This document shows, piece after piece, positions 9,551 to 18,826 of a stretch of DNA of 64,000 nt. The stretch is from NCBI RefSeq assembly GCF_009827545.1, contig NZ_WTYS01000001.1:2009772-2073771 (forward strand). Direction: 5' to 3'. Below the pieces are notes generated by a model. It did no database searches. It had not been told where the DNA came from and was given only the letters and a program-made list of their open reading frames with translations. Positions within the stretch are counted from its first letter, which is position 1. The number at the start of each line of letters is the position of its first letter. Origin of the DNA: Pontixanthobacter gangjinensis. GTDB taxonomy: Bacteria > Pseudomonadota > Alphaproteobacteria > Sphingomonadales > Sphingomonadaceae. The position numbers and the translations under genes are program-made.

Positions 9551-10935
9551 CACCGCGCCCCTTCGGGCCACAGGACTACACGGAGCGTTTGCAGCAAGAT
9601 CAACAGATCAAGGAACGGCGTATAGTTCTTGGCATAATAGAGATCATATTCCAGCTTGTGCCGCGCATCTTCAATCGATGCGCCATAGGGATAGTTGATC
9701 TGAGCCCAACCGGTGATGCCCGGTTTAACCATATGACGTTCGGCATAATATGGGAGCTTCTGCTCCAGATCGCCAACAAATTTGGGCACTTCGGGGCGCG
9801 GCCCGACAAAGCTCATTTCACCCTTCAAAACGGTCCATGTCTGGGGCAATTCATCAATCCGCACTTTACGGATAAACCGGCCAAGGCGGGTAATACGCGG
9901 ATCATTCTTCTCCGCCCATTTCACGCCATCCTTCTCGGCATCGGTGCGCATGGAACGTAGTTTGATGACATCAAAATTCTGGCCGTAAAGGCCGACTCTG
10001 GGCTGACGGAAGAATGCTGGACCTTTGCTGTCGAGCTTAACCAGCAAGGCGAATAGCGCGATAATCGGGAACGTCAAAAGCAGCAGTAACGAGCTCGCGG
10101 CGATGTCAAAGAACCGCTTGGCAACGCTTGAAAACATTCTGCCTGACGAAAATCCATCCGAGAAAATCAACCAGCTGGGGTTTACGGAATCAAGATCGAC
10201 ACGTCCGGTTTCGCGTTCAACGAAGCTGCTGAAGTCATTGATGTGGACCCCCATCGTCTTCATGCGGAGCAAATCTTTGAGCGGCAGAGCATTACGCCGT
10301 TCCTCCAGCGCCAATACCACTTCGCTAGCACCCAGATTTTCGACAAAGCGGCCCAAATCATGGATTGCGCCGCGGGCAATTGCCTCGGCCACCACCTGTT
10401 CGCCTTCGTTCATTCCGATGAACGATACGATCGCAAAGCCGGAGCCTGGCTCTTCGCCAAGTTTTTTCAAACGCATAGCGCGGTCACCAGCGCCGAGCAC
10501 CATCACGCGCCGTCGGAATGCAGAATTGCCCAAAAACCCGCCGACCAGCAGCCGGTTGAGGATCAACAATATAACGGACAATCCCATCGCATAAAGCAGT
10601 GTCGACCGCCAAAAAGTCGCGCCGGGAAGCAAGAAGTCGATAAATGAAAGAGCAATAATTCCCAAACTCACCGCAACCAACAATCGGGCGCAAGCAAACC
10701 GCATGGAGCGCAAGGCATCGCTGCCATAAACTCCGACAGAAACCATCGCGATCCACACAATGAGCACGTAGCCCGCGAGCGGCAGCGTTCGCGTGGCAAT
10801 ACTTCCAGCTTCCATCCCGATCTGAGAAGCGCGTAGCAACCAAGCAAGTTCGCCGCCCAAGAACAACAAGGCCAAGTCGAACAAAGCCAGCAGCATGACA
10901 GCGTTTGGAATGTAATGTTTAAACAGTCGGATCAT
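9550..10935 (-). CDS. XrtA/PEP-CTERM system sugar transferase (TIGR03013-like)
   Basis: This 461-residue initiating glycosyltransferase of the polyprenyl-phosphate sugar-1-phosphate transferase family would load the first sugar onto undecaprenyl phosphate for exopolysaccharide synthesis. The N-terminal 125 residues hold four to five membrane segments, then a degenerate nucleotide-binding region (GAGDRAMRLKKLG) and the C-terminal bacterial sugar transferase domain. The latter shows KRFFDIAASSLLLLL, FDVIKLRSM, RKVRIDELPQ and MSFVGPRPE. Linkage to prsK-prsR-prsT marks it as the XrtA-associated version. It is the first gene of the four-gene coupled operon. The exosortase itself is not in this window. 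Confidence 0.92.
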   Translation of the reverse strand: MIRLFKHYIPNAVMLLALFDLALLFLGGELAWLLRASQIGMEAGSIATRTLPLAGYVLIVWIAMVSVGVYGSDALRSMRFACARLLVAVSLGIIALSFIDFLLPGATFWRSTLLYAMGLSVILLILNRLLVGGFLGNSAFRRRVMVLGAGDRAMRLKKLGEEPGSGFAIVSFIGMNEGEQVVAEAIARGAIHDLGRFVENLGASEVVLALEERRNALPLKDLLRMKTMGVHINDFSSFVERETGRVDLDSVNPSWLIFSDGFSSGRMFSSVAKRFFDIAASSLLLLLTFPIIALFALLVKLDSKGPAFFRQPRVGLYGQNFDVIKLRSMRTDAEKDGVKWAEKNDPRITRLGRFIRKVRIDELPQTWTVLKGEMSFVGPRPEVPKFVGDLEQKLPYYAERHMVKPGITGWAQINYPYGASIEDARHKLEYDLYYAKNYTPFLDLLILLQTLRVVLWPEGAR

Positions 10936-11059
10936 ATTTCCCGGCCCGATAATCCCATTGATGGACCATCGGACTAGGAGATATGTGTGAAATGTCGGTA
11001 AACTTTACACATCGATATTTTTGGGCAGGGTTCTGCGGTCTAGAAACGTTAATTGCGAG

Positions 11060-11344
11060 TTATTCGCCGCCAGTCACTGTGTCGGCAGCTTCCTCAGCCG
11101 CATCGCCGACTTTGGTTGCCGCATCGCCAACTTGCTCGGCTGCGTCAGCGATCGCGGTATCTTTGGCTACTTCTGCACCACCCATTTGGGTGAAGACGTA
11201 AATACCACCGACCACAGCGATCAGCAGGATTACCAAAAACAGCCAGCTTTTTGATCCACCTTCAGAGCTATCCTTGATTACTGTAGTATGCGTATGAGTT
11301 TCGCCTTCGGCAGTCTCGGTGCGCGTAATGCGTTCTTCAGTCAT
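11060..11344 (-). CDS. Small single-pass membrane protein, hypothetical
   Basis: This is a 94-residue protein of unknown function. The charged N-terminus (MTEERITRTETAEGETHTHT) is followed by one membrane helix (about 33-51, WLFLVILLIAVVGGIYVF) and an Ala-, Asp- and Glu-rich tail with repeated A-D-A/GDAA pieces that could form an amphipathic helix. The frame is open upstream to 11383, but the ATG at 11344 gives the natural N-terminus. It stands alone between the glycosyltransferase operon and the regulator of aceA. Confidence 0.7.
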   Translation of the reverse strand: MTEERITRTETAEGETHTHTTVIKDSSEGGSKSWLFLVILLIAVVGGIYVFTQMGGAEVAKDTAIADAAEQVGDAATKVGDAAEEAADTVTGGE

Positions 11345-11410
11345 ATGTGGCTCCCAATGCCAAAAATGCTCACATAATTGCAAGCATTGTCAATGACCTA
11401 AGCCAATACA

Positions 11411-12793
11411 TCAGTTTCGACCGAATTGAAAAGGTGTTATTCCCCGGTTTAACGGGTCGAAATTCAAAACGGCACCGCGAGGAGGCAACGACCGTTGACG
11501 GCATGAAGGACGATGGCACCGAGAACAGCCAAGTCCGATCTTTTGCGCGCTGCCTTTCTGCAAATCTGCTCCTCGTGCCTGAGCCAGGCTGCTAGCAAGC
11601 CCTGCCTCTAGGCCGAGCACCACGACAAACCGCGCATCACCGCTGGCACCACTGCCTTCCACCGTCTTAGCAATTGTGAACCAATCGCCTGGTCCCGCAT
11701 CAGCTCCCTCAACCGCAATAGACTGGGTGCAGAGGTCACCGTGCCTTTCGAACGCTGAATTTGCGACCCACAGCGGGCAGCTGGCCTCGCTTTCCAGTAA
11801 AGTCGCTGAGCTCGCCCCGGCAAAGCGTTTTGAAAACTGCCCTGCTCGGTCGATCCTCGCCATGAAAAATGGCAGGCCGCGCTGCCCAACTCTCTGGAGC
11901 GTAGTCAACCTATGCGCGAGCTGCTCGAAACTGACGCTGAAACGCCTTTGCAGTACGAGCAAGTCATAATTGGTTGCCTCGCACGCACGTAGGAAACGAG
12001 AATAAGGCATCAACAGTGCGGCAGCAAAATAACCATAGAGATGGCGTTCAAACAATTTGCGCGCTGCTTCGTCAATCGATTGGGCTCCGGACGCGATTCC
12101 AGTCACCTCGGCCTGCTGTTCCAATTGAGCAATCTGGAGAGCAACCTGGAAATTGCGCGATTCGGGCGTCAACATCTCCGACAATTGCAATTGGCGGGCG
12201 TGCAGATCGAGTCGTCGTAGTGAATCGGGCATCACCTCGCGAGGGAGGATGCGGATGGCCAATTGGTGCTTTTCTCGCAAACGTTCGGCCAAGCCAACGC
12301 CAATATCACTGCGAGACAAGCGAAGTTCGTCTGCCAGCTCTTCTGCTTTGGTATCAAGATCGGCGAAGTGATTGCGCCAGCGCTCAATTTCAACTCTCGA
12401 TTGAATCAACGGGTCATCGGTTCGCTGCGCAGCCGTTCCCGCAGTGTCGTAGAGCCTTGCAAACGCAGCAGCGACATGTGGCGCAGACGCGATAAACTCG
12501 CCGATCTCATCGCGATCGATACCAAATTCCGAGAACCGGTCGTCAGCCAACCTCCGCGCAAGCCCGTCAATGCCGCCAATTGCTTCGTCTTCTCGCAGAT
12601 TCCTAGGATCGAAATCGAACTGATCGACAATCTGCACGATGACCCGAGCTGATAGGGGGCGCTGATTGCGCTCCAACAGGTTCAGATAGCTCGGCGATAT
12701 GGAAAGGCGCGCCGCCATCGCCACCTGCGTCAAGCCTTCACGTTTCCGCAATCTGCGCAACGCAGGACCAGCGAACAAAGAATTTTCGGACAT
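11411..12793 (-). CDS. ScfR/RamB-type short-chain acyl-CoA transcriptional regulator
   Basis: This 460-residue regulator has an N-terminal XRE helix-turn-helix (LRKREGLTQVAMAARLSISP and SYLNLLERNQRPLS), a central IrrE/ImmA-like region without an intact HExxH zinc motif, and a C-terminal CSRCHRPSCRQRSLPP cysteine block typical of this family. RamB and ScfR regulators control glyoxylate-shunt and acyl-CoA genes. The divergent aceA next door makes isocitrate lyase the likely target. The ATG at 12793 has a GAAGG ribosome-binding site 8 bases upstream; the ATG at 12811 has none. Confidence 0.88.
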   Translation of the reverse strand: MSENSLFAGPALRRLRKREGLTQVAMAARLSISPSYLNLLERNQRPLSARVIVQIVDQFDFDPRNLREDEAIGGIDGLARRLADDRFSEFGIDRDEIGEFIASAPHVAAAFARLYDTAGTAAQRTDDPLIQSRVEIERWRNHFADLDTKAEELADELRLSRSDIGVGLAERLREKHQLAIRILPREVMPDSLRRLDLHARQLQLSEMLTPESRNFQVALQIAQLEQQAEVTGIASGAQSIDEAARKLFERHLYGYFAAALLMPYSRFLRACEATNYDLLVLQRRFSVSFEQLAHRLTTLQRVGQRGLPFFMARIDRAGQFSKRFAGASSATLLESEASCPLWVANSAFERHGDLCTQSIAVEGADAGPGDWFTIAKTVEGSGASGDARFVVVLGLEAGLASSLAQARGADLQKGSAQKIGLGCSRCHRPSCRQRSLPPRGAVLNFDPLNRGITPFQFGRN

Positions 12794-12810
12794 CGCCTGC
12801 GCCTTCGTCA

Positions 12811-12961
12811 TTTGTCAATTTATTTACAACACCACACGAACACCTGCCTCAATTGAAGCATTTAGACAAGATAGTTTGTAATATTCTCTGTTGTTTTCCG
12901 TCCCACCCCTCCATCACAGTGAAGAAGGCAGCGATGCCAAACCCCCTTTTGGAGAATATAC
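12811..12961. promoter_or_regulatory. Divergent regulator/aceA control region with paired TTGTAA-type half sites
   Basis: This 150-bp divergent intergenic region must carry both promoters. Two similar A/T-rich motifs sit in opposite orientation: GTTGTAAAT on the minus strand (12822-12830) and TTTGTAATATT on the plus strand (12875-12885), about 50 bp apart. RamB-like regulators bind short A/T-rich sites containing TTTGCAAA-like cores, so these are candidate operators. No motif search was possible, and the assignment is an inference. Confidence 0.35.
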
Positions 12962-14560
12962 GTGAACTACCAGGACAAGATTAGCGCGCTGAACAACACC
13001 ATCAGCGGTCAGGGTTCGCCTTGGAACGCAATTGATGCAGAAACCGCAGCCCGAATGCAGCTGCAAAACCGCTTTAACACCGGCATCGATATTGCCAGAT
13101 ACACCGCCAAGATCATGCGTGACGATATGGACGCCTATGACGCTGATCCTGCCCAATACACACAGTCGCTGGGCTGCTGGCACGGATTTATCGCGCAGCA
13201 AAAGATGATTTCGATCAAGAAGCATTTTGGCGGCACGAAACAGCGTTACCTGTATCTGTCAGGCTGGATGGTCGCCGCGCTACGCAGCGAATTTGGCCCT
13301 CTGCCCGATCAGTCGATGCATGAGAAGACTAGCGTTCCTGCATTGATTGAGGAGCTCTACACCTTCCTCAAACAAGCAGACGCTCGAGAGCTGGGCGGCC
13401 TGTTCCGCGAACTCGACGCAGCTCGCGACGCGGGTGACGAAGTTGAGGCTAAGCGCATTGAGCACGCTATTGATAATTTCGAAACGCACGTCGTTCCGAT
13501 CATTGCCGACATCGATGCCGGTTTCGGCAATGCTGAAGCGACTTACCTTCTTGCCAAGAAAATGATCGAAGCTGGCGCCTGCGCGCTGCAAATCGAAAAT
13601 CAGGTTTCGGACGAGAAGCAATGCGGCCACCAAGACGGCAAAGTTACGGTTCCGCACGAGGACTTCTTGCAAAAGATCCGAGCGCTGCGTTACGCTTTCC
13701 TCGAGTTGGGTGTTGAAGACGGTATTATCGTTGCACGTACCGACTCGCTGGGTGCCGGCCTGACCAAACAAATCGCGGTGACCAAGGAAGAGGGTGATCT
13801 GGGCGACCAGTATAACAGTTTCCTTGATTGCGAAGAGATTGACCCATCCGCAATCCAGAACGGTGACGTATTCTTAAGCCGCGAAGGCAAACTGCTTAGA
13901 CCAAAGCGCCTTCCATCCAACCTGTTCCAGTTCCGCGCTGGAACCGGCGAAGATCGCTGCGTTCTTGACAGCATCACCTCGCTTCAAAACGGTGCGGACT
14001 TGCTGTGGATCGAGACGGAAAAGCCCCACATCGGCCAGATCGGCGGAATGGTTGACCGCATTCGCGAAGTCATTCCAAACGCAAAACTCGTTTATAACAA
14101 CTCGCCGAGCTTCAACTGGACATTGAACTTCCGCCAGCAGGTTTACGATGCCTGGGCAGCGGCCGACAAAGATGTATCTGCGTATGACCGCGATAAATTG
14201 ATGAGCGTGGACTATGATGAGACCGCGCTTGCCACTGAAGCGGATGAGAAAATCCGTACTTTCCAACGCGATGCAGCAGCACAGGCCGGCATCTTCCACC
14301 ACCTGATCACTCTGCCGACTTATCACACGGCGGCTCTGAGCACTGACAACCTCGCCAAAGAATATTTCGGCGATCAGGGTATGCTCGGCTATGTTAAAGG
14401 TGTGCAGCGGAAGGAAATCCGTGAAGGAATTGCCTGCGTGAAACACCAAAACATGTCAGGGTCCGACATCGGCGACGATCACAAGGAAGCATTTGCCGGT
14501 GAAGCAGCGTTGAAAGCTGGTGGCGGAGCCAACACAATGAATCAGTTCGCGGCTGCCTGA
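12962..14560 (+). CDS. aceA: Isocitrate lyase
   Basis: Isocitrate lyase cleaves isocitrate to glyoxylate and succinate, the first step of the glyoxylate shunt, used for growth on acetate and fatty acids. The protein is 532 residues, the long proteobacterial form rather than the roughly 430-residue E. coli form. The active-site loop reads EKQCGHQDGKV with catalytic Cys221, and VPIIADIDAGFGN is the metal-binding strand. The start is a GTG preceded by GGAGA. It lies divergently from the ScfR-like regulator and is followed 64 bp later by a small conserved-looking gene. Confidence 0.96.
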   Translation: MNYQDKISALNNTISGQGSPWNAIDAETAARMQLQNRFNTGIDIARYTAKIMRDDMDAYDADPAQYTQSLGCWHGFIAQQKMISIKKHFGGTKQRYLYLSGWMVAALRSEFGPLPDQSMHEKTSVPALIEELYTFLKQADARELGGLFRELDAARDAGDEVEAKRIEHAIDNFETHVVPIIADIDAGFGNAEATYLLAKKMIEAGACALQIENQVSDEKQCGHQDGKVTVPHEDFLQKIRALRYAFLELGVEDGIIVARTDSLGAGLTKQIAVTKEEGDLGDQYNSFLDCEEIDPSAIQNGDVFLSREGKLLRPKRLPSNLFQFRAGTGEDRCVLDSITSLQNGADLLWIETEKPHIGQIGGMVDRIREVIPNAKLVYNNSPSFNWTLNFRQQVYDAWAAADKDVSAYDRDKLMSVDYDETALATEADEKIRTFQRDAAAQAGIFHHLITLPTYHTAALSTDNLAKEYFGDQGMLGYVKGVQRKEIREGIACVKHQNMSGSDIGDDHKEAFAGEAALKAGGGANTMNQFAAA

Positions 14561-14624
14561 GTGCACCCGAGGGTATAAAGTCGCGGCTGCCCGAGCGCCC
14601 CGAACAAGGACAAGGAATATCACA

Positions 14625-14798
14625 ATGAGTGACACAAACAACAAGCCGAACGAGCCAGGCCGCGCACGCGCCTTGCTATCGACCGCAGATTTTAAATTGC
14701 TGCGCACTGCGTTGGCCAGCCATGCCAAAACAACCGATGACCGCGAAGAACTTGCCAAAATTAACGCGCTGCATCACCGGCTTGGCACTTACAGCTGA
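14625..14798 (+). CDS. Small hypothetical protein downstream of aceA (57 residues)
   Basis: A short frame runs from an ATG preceded by AAGGA (8-base spacing) to a TGA at 14796. The product begins MSDTNNKPNEPGRARALLST and contains a predicted helical stretch (ADFKLLRTALASHAKTTDD) rich in basic residues. Codon use resembles the neighbours. It follows aceA by 64 bp on the same strand and sits just before a strong stem-loop, so it is probably the last gene of the aceA transcript. No domain is recognised. Confidence 0.65.
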   Translation: MSDTNNKPNEPGRARALLSTADFKLLRTALASHAKTTDDREELAKINALHHRLGTYS

Positions 14799-14847
14799 AC
14801 AATCAGTAATACGTAATAAAATTACAATTCTCCTGGGGAGGAGATTT

Positions 14848-14878
14848 CGGCCGTCAGGGTATTTTACCCTGGCGGCCG
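14848..14878 (+). terminator. Stem-loop after aceA and the 57-residue gene
   Basis: The arms CGGCCGTCAGGGTA (14848-14861) and TACCCTGGCGGCCG (14865-14878) pair over 14 bp with one U-G wobble and a 3-nt loop. It lies 50 bp after the small gene. The following bases are only moderately T-rich (TTACATTTTAAT), so it may act as a weak intrinsic terminator or an mRNA 3'-end stabiliser. Confidence 0.65.
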
Positions 14879-14975
14879 TTACATTTTAATCGATCGGGTC
14901 AAATGCGATTGAAAGGTTTTCGAAACCATCTTTGCCATGTCGTGGTTAATCACTTCGCCTTAATGGTGCGATGGA

Positions 14976-15494
14976 ATGGCAAAACGAAGCTCTCTTATTA
15001 TTGTCGACGCGAAGATGTACAAACATTTCGCCATCGTCACAGTCGCTCTAACGGGCGGCATGGCGCTATTAGCGGATGGCGAGAAGCGAGAAGCTGTCGC
15101 GCAAGGTGTTGAAACCATCGCGACGTATGAGCCGGAAAAGACCAAGACAGACGAGCTCATTATCAACAATGATCGTATCAATTCGGGCAGCGGTGACTTG
15201 GGCGGCTTTTACGAATCAGGTGGCGGTGGCGGTATAGGCGGAGAAAATATCCATAGCGGTTTCAATCCGGACGACCTTAGCCTCGCTGATACGGGGTTTA
15301 GAGTAGATAATTATATGTTGGCACAGCTGGGGCTAACACAAGCGCAGTTTGATGCCCTCTCGCCAGCGGAACGCGAAGCGGCAATGGTAAAAATGAACAA
15401 CGGCGTGACAGCAGCCCAGCGTCAAAAGCAAATTGAGGTGGCTGGCGCTGCATCACTCGCACGCTCCGGTGGTACCGAAAGCGCTGATTACTGA
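14976..15494 (+). CDS. Hypothetical secreted Gly-rich protein
   Basis: This 172-residue protein has a hydrophobic segment near the N-terminus (YKHFAIVTVALTGGMALLA), which suggests export or a membrane anchor. A glycine-rich stretch follows (GSGDLGGFYESGGGGGIGG, about 68-88), and the C-terminal half is helical (LTQAQFDALSPAEREAAMVK). An internal ATG at 15015 would place the hydrophobic segment right at the start; neither start has a strong ribosome-binding site. Function is not recognised. It is convergent with the M20 gene, 3 bp away. Confidence 0.6.
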   Translation: MAKRSSLIIVDAKMYKHFAIVTVALTGGMALLADGEKREAVAQGVETIATYEPEKTKTDELIINNDRINSGSGDLGGFYESGGGGGIGGENIHSGFNPDDLSLADTGFRVDNYMLAQLGLTQAQFDALSPAEREAAMVKMNNGVTAAQRQKQIEVAGAASLARSGGTESADY

Positions 15495-15497
15495 CCA

Positions 15498-16820
15498 CTA
15501 ATCCACTTGCAGCAGACCTATCGCAGAGCTGCTCATCGCCTCGGTCGCAGTTGCGATTACTTTCTCAGCATCAGGCGCCCAATACGGGCTATGAAGCGAC
15601 GGGAGTTCCATTTCTCCCGCCTCAGCTTTCGCAAAATCGCCTTCCGGCACACCGCCCACCCAGAATATCAAAGATTTGATGTTTTCAGGATCTGCACGGA
15701 TGAACTGACCGAAATCTTCCCCTCCCATTACTGACGGGACCTGCATAACCCGATCCGGACCGAAACGGGTGCTCAGGCCTGCCATCACTTCCTTGGTAAA
15801 TTCGGGCGAATTATACGTCGCAGGGGTGTAAGGATCTTGTACTGTGACTGTCGGCATCCGGTCCTCTGGCATACCGGCGGCAATGGCTTCGCCCTTCGCG
15901 ATGCGAGCGATGCCGTCCAACAAATGTTGGCGCGACTCGTCTGAATATGACCGAACCGTTAGCTGCAACTTTGCCTCGTCCGAAATAATGTTGTGCTTAA
16001 AGCCCGCATGGAAGCTGCCAACGGTAACAACCGCTGAATCAAGTGGGCTCGTCTCGCGGCTAACCAGCGTTTGCAGCTTGGTGACGATTGAGCTGGCGAG
16101 CACAATCGGATCCTTGGTCGTGTGGGGATAGGCTCCATGGCCGCCGACACCCGGTACGGTAATATCGACGCTATCGACATTGGCGAGCGCGAATCCGGGG
16201 GAATATCCGATCATCCCGGCAGGAAATTGTGCTGCGTCGTGGAAGCCGAGCACATATTCGGGCTTTGGAAAACGTTCGTACAAGCCGTCCTCCAGCATCG
16301 CCAAAGCGCCCTCTCCGATTTCCTCAGCAGGCTGCAAGATCATGACCAGAGTTCCGGACCATTCGGCCTTCCGCTCGGCCATCAATTGCGCGGTCCCCAC
16401 CCAAGCGGTCATGTGTGTATCGTGACCGCAAGCGTGCATCACACCGGTTTCAAGGCCCGATGCAGGGATGGCGGTCCGCGTGGAAGCAAAGGGCAAGCCA
16501 GTCTTCTCAACCAGTGGCAGGCCATCCATATCAGCGCGCAGCATGACCGTGGGGCCTTCGCCATTACGCATAACCGCAACAACGCCGGTTTTGCCCACAC
16601 GTTCTGTCACTTCGAAGCCAAGCTCCCGCGCTCGCTTCGCCAATTTCGCGGCAGTTTCGACCTCTTGGAAACTCAGTTCAGGGTTGGCGTGGAGGTCACG
16701 GTAGATCTCCATCAGATCTGGCATATCGACGGCTATCGCATCGCGCAGCTCATCTGCCTGAGCTGGTGCCGAAACCATCGCAAGCGCAGCAGCGCCCTTC
16801 ATCAAAAAGCGGCTCTTCAT
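15498..16820 (-). CDS. Exported M20-family amidohydrolase/peptidase
   Basis: This 440-residue M20 metallohydrolase of the amidohydrolase (hippurate/IAA-amino-acid hydrolase-like) branch has a signal peptide (MKSRFLMKGAAALAMVSAPA-QA), so it acts in the periplasm. Metal-binding motifs are visible: MHACGHDTHM (about 110), the QPAEE catalytic Glu pair (about 145), a dimerisation lid (GVGGHGAYPH) and the late MGGEDFGQF. The likely reaction is hydrolysis of an N-acyl amino acid or dipeptide. The ATG at 16820 is preferred over 16835 because it begins a proper signal peptide. Confidence 0.9.
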   Translation of the reverse strand: MKSRFLMKGAAALAMVSAPAQADELRDAIAVDMPDLMEIYRDLHANPELSFQEVETAAKLAKRARELGFEVTERVGKTGVVAVMRNGEGPTVMLRADMDGLPLVEKTGLPFASTRTAIPASGLETGVMHACGHDTHMTAWVGTAQLMAERKAEWSGTLVMILQPAEEIGEGALAMLEDGLYERFPKPEYVLGFHDAAQFPAGMIGYSPGFALANVDSVDITVPGVGGHGAYPHTTKDPIVLASSIVTKLQTLVSRETSPLDSAVVTVGSFHAGFKHNIISDEAKLQLTVRSYSDESRQHLLDGIARIAKGEAIAAGMPEDRMPTVTVQDPYTPATYNSPEFTKEVMAGLSTRFGPDRVMQVPSVMGGEDFGQFIRADPENIKSLIFWVGGVPEGDFAKAEAGEMELPSLHSPYWAPDAEKVIATATEAMSSSAIGLLQVD

Positions 16821-16868
16821 CCCGTATCCCCTCAATTAAGTCGAATTCCACGCAACCGGTGTAATCCA

Positions 16869-18668
16869 TCACATTCCGTATGACATCACCAGCAGAATCG
16901 ATAGCGTGGTGACCATCAAGATCACCAGCGGAACGCCGGTCCGGACATAGTCCTTAAACTCGTAACTTCCCTCTGACATAATCAGCATATTGGTCTGATA
17001 GGCAATCGGGGTAGCGTAACACAAATTACAACCGAACAGCACTGCGAGGATCATTGGTTCTGCTGGCAGATTAAGTTGTTCGGCAATGCTGAATGCGATT
17101 GGAGTTCCGACGGTCGCCGCAGTCGCATTTGACGCAAAATTAGTTAGCACGGTAACAAACAACATTATTGCAGCCAGTACCAAAGCAGGCGGCAGATTTC
17201 CGAGCATCAATGAAAGCAACTCACCCAACCAAGCCGCCGCACCGCTTTCAAGAATAATGCGCCCGATTACGATACTCGCTGCGACAAGCACGATAACTTG
17301 CCCTGACAATGCCCGGCCCACTCGGTCAAACTTAACACAGCCAGTCACCAGCATCAGGATGGCACCTGCGAGAGCCGAAATCGCAATTGGAAACAAACCA
17401 ATCGCAGCGGTTATCACAGACCCGCCCATGATGCCTGCTGCCAGCCAAGCCTTTGACCGACGCGGCAATTCACGAGCCCCGTCAAGGGTGAGCAGGCTAT
17501 CGCTGCGACCAAACTCCTGCAGATCTTCAGTTAGGCCCATAACCAACAGGACATCGCCCGCTGAAATAATCAGATCGCCGCTACCGGTATATTGATCGGC
17601 TCTTCCGCCCAATCTCTCGGGGCGATGAATACCGAGAACTGCAACGCCATAAAGATCGGCGACTCCAGATGTGGGCAAAGACCGAGAAACCAGCCGAGAA
17701 TCTTCGGTGACCGTCATTTCGACCACGGTTATGTCCTGATCTTTTTCGTCAGCGTGCCGCTTGATCCGGTCAAGAACCCAGACTGGTGCAATCGCGCCTT
17801 TCAATGTCCGAACTGCTTCTTCTAATGCCTCATGCGTACCTGATAGCTTCAAACGTTGATGCTGTTTGATCAAGCCAGTGGGCGCATCATGAAATTCTAT
17901 ATCCTCGGGTAAGCGAGGGATGATAGCTGCAAGATCCTGCCCGACCATTGAAGAGCTCGTGCTGATCCGTAAGCGCGAGTGAAATCGCCTTTGCTTGACC
18001 CCGGCTTCGACGTGATTGTCATCAAGCAAGCGAGGCATAACGAGCCATAGATAGGGGAGCGCAACAAGCGAAGCAGCAAGCACGATGGGAGTAAAATGGA
18101 ACACACCCATTTCCGGCATGCCCAGGTCAACCGCGATTGAAACCACAAGAATGTTGGTCGAAGTCCCGATAGTTGTCGCCATCCCGCCGAGAAGTGAGGC
18201 GGCATTGAGCGGCATTAACGTTCTGGAAGCGGCCATAGCGCCGCGATGTGCCAACGTCACAAATATCGGCATCAGCAGGACCAGGACGGGAGTGTTGTTC
18301 ACACCCATCGAAAGCCCGAACGCGATCAGCAGTGAGACCAGCAACCCCAATTGCAAGTTAAAGGCAAACAGGCGCTCCAAAAGACGCGCTGCTGGCTCTA
18401 GCGCGCCAGTGACTACCAATCCCCTGCCCATAATCATGAGCGCACAGATTGTAATAAGCGCGTAATGCCCGAACCCGGAAAAGGCGAGTTGGAGGCCGTC
18501 GGTTGGCGCCGCGCCTTCGAGCGGGAAAAAATAAAGCCCCACCGCAATAACCGCGATTGTGAGCAGCGAAACGATTTCAATCGAGAGCCGTCCTCGGGTA
18601 AAGCCGACGAACATCGCAATGGTTACGAGGATTGCCGCAATGGCATGGAATGATGGAATGCTAACCAT
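16869..18668 (-). CDS. SLC13-family permease with central RCK_C (TrkA-C) domains
   Basis: This roughly 599-residue inner-membrane transporter of the divalent anion:Na+ symporter/ArsB-like superfamily has two membrane halves flanking a cytosolic region (about 200-400) with two TrkA-C/RCK-type modules (the second reads GSGDLIISAGDVLLVMG). Each membrane half carries an NxxP/T-rich loop: SMGVNNTPVLVLLMPIF, and FASNATAATVGTPIAFS. The ion is not predictable; sulfate, citrate or other anions are possible. A GTG at 18704 would add 12 residues. It is 48 bp upstream of the M20 gene on the same strand, so they may be co-transcribed. Confidence 0.88.
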   Translation of the reverse strand: MVSIPSFHAIAAILVTIAMFVGFTRGRLSIEIVSLLTIAVIAVGLYFFPLEGAAPTDGLQLAFSGFGHYALITICALMIMGRGLVVTGALEPAARLLERLFAFNLQLGLLVSLLIAFGLSMGVNNTPVLVLLMPIFVTLAHRGAMAASRTLMPLNAASLLGGMATTIGTSTNILVVSIAVDLGMPEMGVFHFTPIVLAASLVALPYLWLVMPRLLDDNHVEAGVKQRRFHSRLRISTSSSMVGQDLAAIIPRLPEDIEFHDAPTGLIKQHQRLKLSGTHEALEEAVRTLKGAIAPVWVLDRIKRHADEKDQDITVVEMTVTEDSRLVSRSLPTSGVADLYGVAVLGIHRPERLGGRADQYTGSGDLIISAGDVLLVMGLTEDLQEFGRSDSLLTLDGARELPRRSKAWLAAGIMGGSVITAAIGLFPIAISALAGAILMLVTGCVKFDRVGRALSGQVIVLVAASIVIGRIILESGAAAWLGELLSLMLGNLPPALVLAAIMLFVTVLTNFASNATAATVGTPIAFSIAEQLNLPAEPMILAVLFGCNLCYATPIAYQTNMLIMSEGSYEFKDYVRTGVPLVILMVTTLSILLVMSYGM

Positions 18669-18826
18669 TGATAACGCTGAATCCCAAATGATGACGATAA
18701 ACACAAGCGATTTCCGTCAAAAACGGATGGTGACATACTAAGGGAGTGATGGCTCTATGCGCTAAGTCGCTGCGACCTCTTTATCCACCATATCTCGTGG
18801 GTCCTGCATCAACTTGATGGACACCC

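Noticed and set aside
10936-11059. Sigma-54 promoter before the XrtA operon
   Set aside because: I could not find a convincing TGGCAC-N5-TTGC pair; an imperfect inverted repeat is present (about 10983-11009), but it is weak.
16122-16883. 253-residue plus-strand open frame
   Set aside because: It lies antisense inside the clear M20 amidohydrolase gene and has no recognisable domain.
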